From CAYNQN01 sp964530525 (GTDB taxonomy: Bacteria > Actinomycetota > Acidimicrobiia > Acidimicrobiales > Acidimicrobilacustridaceae), in NCBI GenBank assembly GCA_964530525.1, contig CAZHBH010000005.1:1-53546 (forward strand): a stretch of DNA of 53,546 nt. The letters run 5' to 3'. The translations under genes were made by a program, and so were the position numbers. The notes beneath the pieces are model-generated. The model did not search any database. It worked only from the letters and a program-made list of their open reading frames with translations, and was not told the origin of the DNA. Positions 50,790 through 53,546 of the stretch are shown here, piece by piece; positions within the stretch are counted from its first letter, which is position 1, and every line of letters starts with the position of its first letter.

Positions 50790-50937
50790 CCCAGCCCAGC
50801 TCACCGGCTCAGCGCCACGGTCTACGAGCCCCCGGCTGATCTTCTTGCCTAGAGCAGCGGCATAGCGCCCTTCCCAACTGGATTGCCGCCAGAGGTCACG
50901 ATGCGCGCTGGTTACGTCACGGCAGGATTGGTCCGGA
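50790..50937. other. Short intergenic stretch between convergent genes
   Basis: A 148-bp gap between the 3' ends of the NRPS-like gene and the Excalibur gene. I see no hairpin, promoter or gene that I would defend. Confidence 0.5.
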
Positions 50938-51558
50938 CTACTCGCAGGCGGTGCCGTCGCCGTCTCGGTCGAGGTCGTACACGTCGGGGCCCACAACTCT
51001 GAAGGGCCCCCGGGCATACGCGGGACCGTTGCCCGAACCACCTGCGCAGTCCACATCGGAAGCGATGGGTACGCACACGCCCGCGTAGCTCGGATGGCAG
51101 TCGTCGGCCGGCTCGGGGCCGACCGCCGGAGGTTCCGGAGCGGGGATCTCCACCGGAGCCGGCTGGGGGGCTCGTGTCGGCGCGGGCGGGGTCGTCGGCC
51201 GGGGAGCCACCGTGGTGGAGGTCGTAGACGTCGAGGTGGTGGACGTCGTCGTCGATGACGTGGTGGAGGTGGAAGAGCTGGTGGTCGGCTCAACCTCCAG
51301 ATGTTCGCTCTGGTCTTGCGAGGCTGTCTCGTCGTCGGAGCTGAGGCCTGCTGCGATCCCCACCCCCGCCAACGTCACAGCCAACAGCGCGACCACGATG
51401 ATCCAGACCGTGGCACTCGACGAGCCCGAAGCACCGCTCGGGCCGGGGCTGGGAGGCGAAGGTGGTGGGGGAGGCGGCGGGCCCGTGGATGAAGCGTCCG
51501 ACCCCGAAGAGCTCGGCGGCAGTGGACCCCCTCCAGGAGGTGGCGGCAGATGTTCCAC
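50938..51558 (-). CDS. Membrane-anchored Excalibur-domain protein
   Basis: A 206-aa protein. A Pro/Ser/Gly-rich cytoplasmic head (1-48) is followed by one membrane helix (VWIIVVALLAVTLAGVGIAAG). A Ser/Thr linker and a Pro-rich segment follow, and the C-terminus is an Excalibur-like calcium-binding domain (DCHPSYAGVCVPIASDVDCAGGSGNGPAYA ... YDLDRDGDGTACE) with the DxDxDGxxCE loop. Such domains occur on wall-associated nucleases and surface proteins; alone here, so the function is unknown. GTG start 51558. Confidence 0.83.
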   Translation of the reverse strand: MEHLPPPPGGGPLPPSSSGSDASSTGPPPPPPPSPPSPGPSGASGSSSATVWIIVVALLAVTLAGVGIAAGLSSDDETASQDQSEHLEVEPTTSSSTSTTSSTTTSTTSTSTTSTTVAPRPTTPPAPTRAPQPAPVEIPAPEPPAVGPEPADDCHPSYAGVCVPIASDVDCAGGSGNGPAYARGPFRVVGPDVYDLDRDGDGTACE

Positions 51559-51812
51559 GAGTATCCCCCTCGTCGCTTGCAGAGAAAGCTAGTGGAAGGT
51601 TCTGGTGCCTCGAAGGGCCACATCCGCACCGACGGTCGTCACCCGGGTGACGGTGGGATTAGGGCAACGTGGACGCGACGGGAGCGGGGCCACGTCACCT
51701 GGGTGACGTTTGAACCGTTTATCAAGCTGCTGCTGCACCCGAGAAGGACCGACGTGGCTATTCAGGACTGATCGTCGTTTGACGCCTACGCTGGCTCCGC
51801 AAGGGGGTCCGC
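51559..51812. promoter_or_regulatory. Divergent region with two GTCACC palindromes
   Basis: A 254-bp gap between the Excalibur gene and the Nudix-like gene. It has GTCACCCGGGTGAC (51638-51651), a perfect 14-bp palindrome, and GTCACCTGGGTGAC (51694-51707), a close copy 56 bp away (about five helical turns). The spacing suits a pair of cooperative operator sites. Confidence 0.5.
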
Positions 51813-52817
51813 GTGGAGTTTGTGTTGGGGCTCGTGCTGGGGGCGTTCCTCGGCGTCGTCTTCACCGTGGTCTTCCAGGCGCCCCTGGAGCGGTTGTATG
51901 CCCAAATTCGTTCTCGTGTTCGACGTCTGAGTAGGCCGACCCGGGTTCTCGGAACCGACTTCGAGGAGATCGGGTTCAAGCAGCTCTTGGTCTGGTCGGC
52001 GGCTCGCCCACTCGTTCCTGCTCTGCACTCGGTGACGCTTGATCAAAGAACGGCGGAGTTCTCCCAGAGCTGGTTCCCGGAGCACGTGTGGGCCGAGGAG
52101 CGTGAGCGAGCTCGTTCCACCATCTCGGGCGAGGTGTCGTGCATCACCTCGTACACGGTCGACCACGGAGAGGCTGGCGTTGAGTCAAACCGCTTCGATG
52201 TTGTAGTGCGGCCCAGCTACTACGCCGACGGCGTGGCCGTTCAACGGCTCCTCTCCGATACCGACCGGCCCTGGTGGGGAGACGTCGTGCGGCTGTTCGA
52301 CCGGGCAGGTCCGGCCGAAGCATTGAAGAAGTGTCCCTCGCAGTCGTTCTTTGTCGTTCTGACTGTGACCACGACCGACAGGCAATGCCTGGCGGTGCGG
52401 CGAGCGTCTGGTGGCGTGGCAACTGCCGGCGGTCTCTGGAGTCTGGGGGCGTGCGAGACCATGGGCCCCATACCCAGTCAACCTGGCACCCAACCCGAAT
52501 CCTTCTTCCAACTCGCCGAGCGAGCAGCTTTTGAAGAGCTCGGTCTCGAACGTCGCCAGTACGGCCACATCTGGTTCACGTGGTTCGGTCTGGCTCGATG
52601 GGATGGCCTGTTCACCATTGCCCACATCGGGTGCCATCTGTCTGCCAAGGAGCTAGAGGCCAAGATCGTCGGATCGATGGGCTGTTACGAAGTCGACGGC
52701 ATTCGATGGATAGAGGTCCACTCGCCAGAGCTCAAGCAGCTTGCTGTGCCGGCCCTATTGGACGGGTGGGTCCCCTTCGCCTCCCTGTGGAGTTGCCAGG
52801 GTCTCGTGGACACCTGA
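51813..52817 (+). CDS. Membrane-anchored Nudix-like protein
   Basis: A 334-aa protein. An N-terminal membrane helix (EFVLGLVLGAFLGVVFTVVFQ) and a basic segment precede a region of unknown fold (about 40-180). A degenerate Nudix box (ERAAFEELGLERR, compare REUxEExGU) then lies in a Nudix-like strand-helix context (TTTDRQCLAVRRASGGVATAGGLWSL ... IWFTWFGLARWD). The first Glu of the box is replaced by Ala. Codon use is less GC-rich than its neighbours. Its stop TGA coincides with the apparent left end of the IS3 element, so the native C-terminus may have been cut. GTG start with AAGGGGG upstream. Confidence 0.65.
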   Translation: MEFVLGLVLGAFLGVVFTVVFQAPLERLYAQIRSRVRRLSRPTRVLGTDFEEIGFKQLLVWSAARPLVPALHSVTLDQRTAEFSQSWFPEHVWAEERERARSTISGEVSCITSYTVDHGEAGVESNRFDVVVRPSYYADGVAVQRLLSDTDRPWWGDVVRLFDRAGPAEALKKCPSQSFFVVLTVTTTDRQCLAVRRASGGVATAGGLWSLGACETMGPIPSQPGTQPESFFQLAERAAFEELGLERRQYGHIWFTWFGLARWDGLFTIAHIGCHLSAKELEAKIVGSMGCYEVDGIRWIEVHSPELKQLAVPALLDGWVPFASLWSCQGLVDT

Positions 52818-52850
52818 TTCTGGGGGAGACCCTGGAGGAAGGAGGCCCGG

Positions 52851-53147
52851 ATGGGTCGTCCAGCGAAGTACCCCGCCGAGTTCCGTCGTGAAGCCATTGC
52901 CCTAGTGAAGAGTTCGGGTCGCCCGGTGGCGGAGGTGGCCCGGTCGCTCGAGATCGCCGAGGGCACCTTGTGGAACTGGGTGAAGCTCGATCGAGAAGCC
53001 GCAGAGCGCTCAGCTGACCCTGACGCGTTGTCGGAGTCAGAGCGTGACGAGTTGAAGCGGCTGCGGCGCAAGACGGCTCAGCAGGAGATCGACTTGGAGA
53101 TCCTGCGCAAGGCAGCCGCCTATTTCGCGCGGGAGACGAACCGGTGA
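52851..53147 (+). CDS. IS3-family transposase OrfA
   Basis: A 98-aa helix-turn-helix protein of the transposase_8 type: RPAKYPAEFRREAIALVKSSGRPVAEVARSLEIAEGTLWNWVK, followed by a leucine-zipper region ESERDELKRLRRKTAQQEIDLEILRKAAAYFA. It binds the IS ends and, fused to OrfB by frameshifting, forms the transposase. GGAGGAAGGAGG precedes ATG 52851. Confidence 0.95.
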   Translation: MGRPAKYPAEFRREAIALVKSSGRPVAEVARSLEIAEGTLWNWVKLDREAAERSADPDALSESERDELKRLRRKTAQQEIDLEILRKAAAYFARETNR

Positions 53148-53546
53148 TCGGCTTCCGGTTCGTTGACGATCACCAAGCCGACTACCGGGTCACCGATCTG
53201 TGCCGCGTGGCCGGGGTGTCGCGGTCGAGCTACTACGCCTGGCGCTCCCGGCCGCTGTCGGCCCGGGCGGTCGCTGACGGCGAGCTGCTCGAGTCGATCC
53301 GCGAGATCCACCTGAACTCACGCGGGACCTACGGGGCACCTCGGATCCGAGGCCAGCTCCGCCGCAAAGGCCACCACGTGAGCCGTCATCGGGTGGCCCG
53401 CCTGATGCGGGCTGACGGCCTGGTCGGGGCCCACGGCCGTCGCAAGTGGCGCAAGGGCCGCCACCCCGCCATGGTCCCGGCACCGGACCTGTTGCAGCGC
53501 GACTTCACCGCCGAGCGCTCCGATCTGCGTTGGGTCGCCGACATCA
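53144..53546 (+). CDS. IS3-family transposase OrfB (integrase core), partial
   Basis: The first 134 codons of the DDE transposase, cut by the window end. VIGFRFVDDHQADYRVTDLCRVAGVSRSSYYAWRSRP is followed by the HTH_21 motif HLNSRGTYGAPRIRGQLRRKGHHVSRHRVARLMR and then RSDLRWVADI, which holds the first catalytic Asp (W-x-D-I/T). It lies in the -1 frame relative to OrfA and could start at GTG 53144 overlapping the OrfA stop (GTGA) or be made by frameshifting. No A6G slippery run is visible in the overlap. Confidence 0.93.
   Translation, partial: MIGFRFVDDHQADYRVTDLCRVAGVSRSSYYAWRSRPLSARAVADGELLESIREIHLNSRGTYGAPRIRGQLRRKGHHVSRHRVARLMRADGLVGAHGRRKWRKGRHPAMVPAPDLLQRDFTAERSDLRWVADI

Larger units (their letters stand above)
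52815..53546 (+). mobile_element. IS3-family insertion sequence (left part)
   Basis: Two overlapping transposase frames in the -1 arrangement of IS3 elements run off the window. The left terminus is probably near 52815, where TGATTCTGGGGGAGACCCTG begins, starting with the TGA common at IS3 ends. The right end, inverted repeat and target duplication are outside the window, so the boundary is tentative. Confidence 0.8.

Overview
The window is high-GC DNA from an actinobacterium. Gene order, frequent GTG/TTG starts, a tRNA without an encoded CCA and long Pro/Thr-rich secreted tails all fit. The divergence of several genes from mycobacterial and streptomycete forms suggests class Acidimicrobiia, but that placement is inference. 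It spans the chromosomal origin. The core from about 4.7 to 28 kb follows the classic actinobacterial origin order: CCA-adding enzyme, a DUF6049 remnant, ECF sigma/anti-sigma, trxB, trxA, CwlM-like protein, parB-parA with two parS sites, rsmG, jag, yidC, yidD, rnpA, rpmH, dnaA, oriC, dnaN, recF, DUF721, gyrB, gyrA.

Left flank (1-4 kb, minus strand): DUF5318, class A penicillin-binding protein, panB and the start of rpsF, in the same relative order as Rv0049-ponA1-rpsF of mycobacteria but on the other side of the origin. From 6.1 to 10.7 kb the segment where DUF6049 and MurJ would be expected instead holds a duplicated 29-bp repeat, a GNAT acetyltransferase, a short DUF6049-like membrane protein and a Ser/Thr kinase. 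It then rejoins the usual order with an ECF sigma factor and a membrane anti-sigma.

The origin itself has a readable unwinding element: two overlapping DnaA boxes, a GC spacer and a run of CTA trios (20881-20915) between dnaA and dnaN. Another DnaA-box cluster lies upstream of dnaA. rpmH starts with TTG, and rnpA has no ordinary start codon downstream of rpmH.

Right of gyrA (28-35.5 kb) are a TadE/G-like protein, tRNA-Ile, an exact 81-bp tandem duplication, a 45-codon membrane peptide, a saccharopine-dehydrogenase-like protein, a CopC-CopD fusion, a HisN/IMPase-like phosphatase, a 2TM protein, an SDR with a KstR-like operator, and a coiled-coil VanY-type peptidase.

From 35.5 to 47 kb lies a cell-surface/exopolymer island: an acyltransferase-SGNH protein, a lipoprotein binding protein, a SipW-type signal peptidase fused to an internal signal-like segment and three CBM2-like repeats, two small secreted proteins with the same kind of signal peptide, a Wzz/BY-kinase, a DUF4012 protein and an LPXTG protein. 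The peptidase fusion and its two apparent substrates are the strongest candidate for an undescribed system: a secretion/processing unit in which the processing enzyme carries its own exported adhesin-like module. A palindrome of the form GTCACC-n-GGTGAC recurs in the intergenic regions of this island and of the Excalibur gene.

The right end (47-53.5 kb) has a DsbA/FrnE-like oxidoreductase, an A-PCP-TE NRPS-like enzyme with an apparent frameshift in its thioesterase, an Excalibur-domain protein, a membrane-anchored Nudix-like protein and an IS3-family element that runs off the window.
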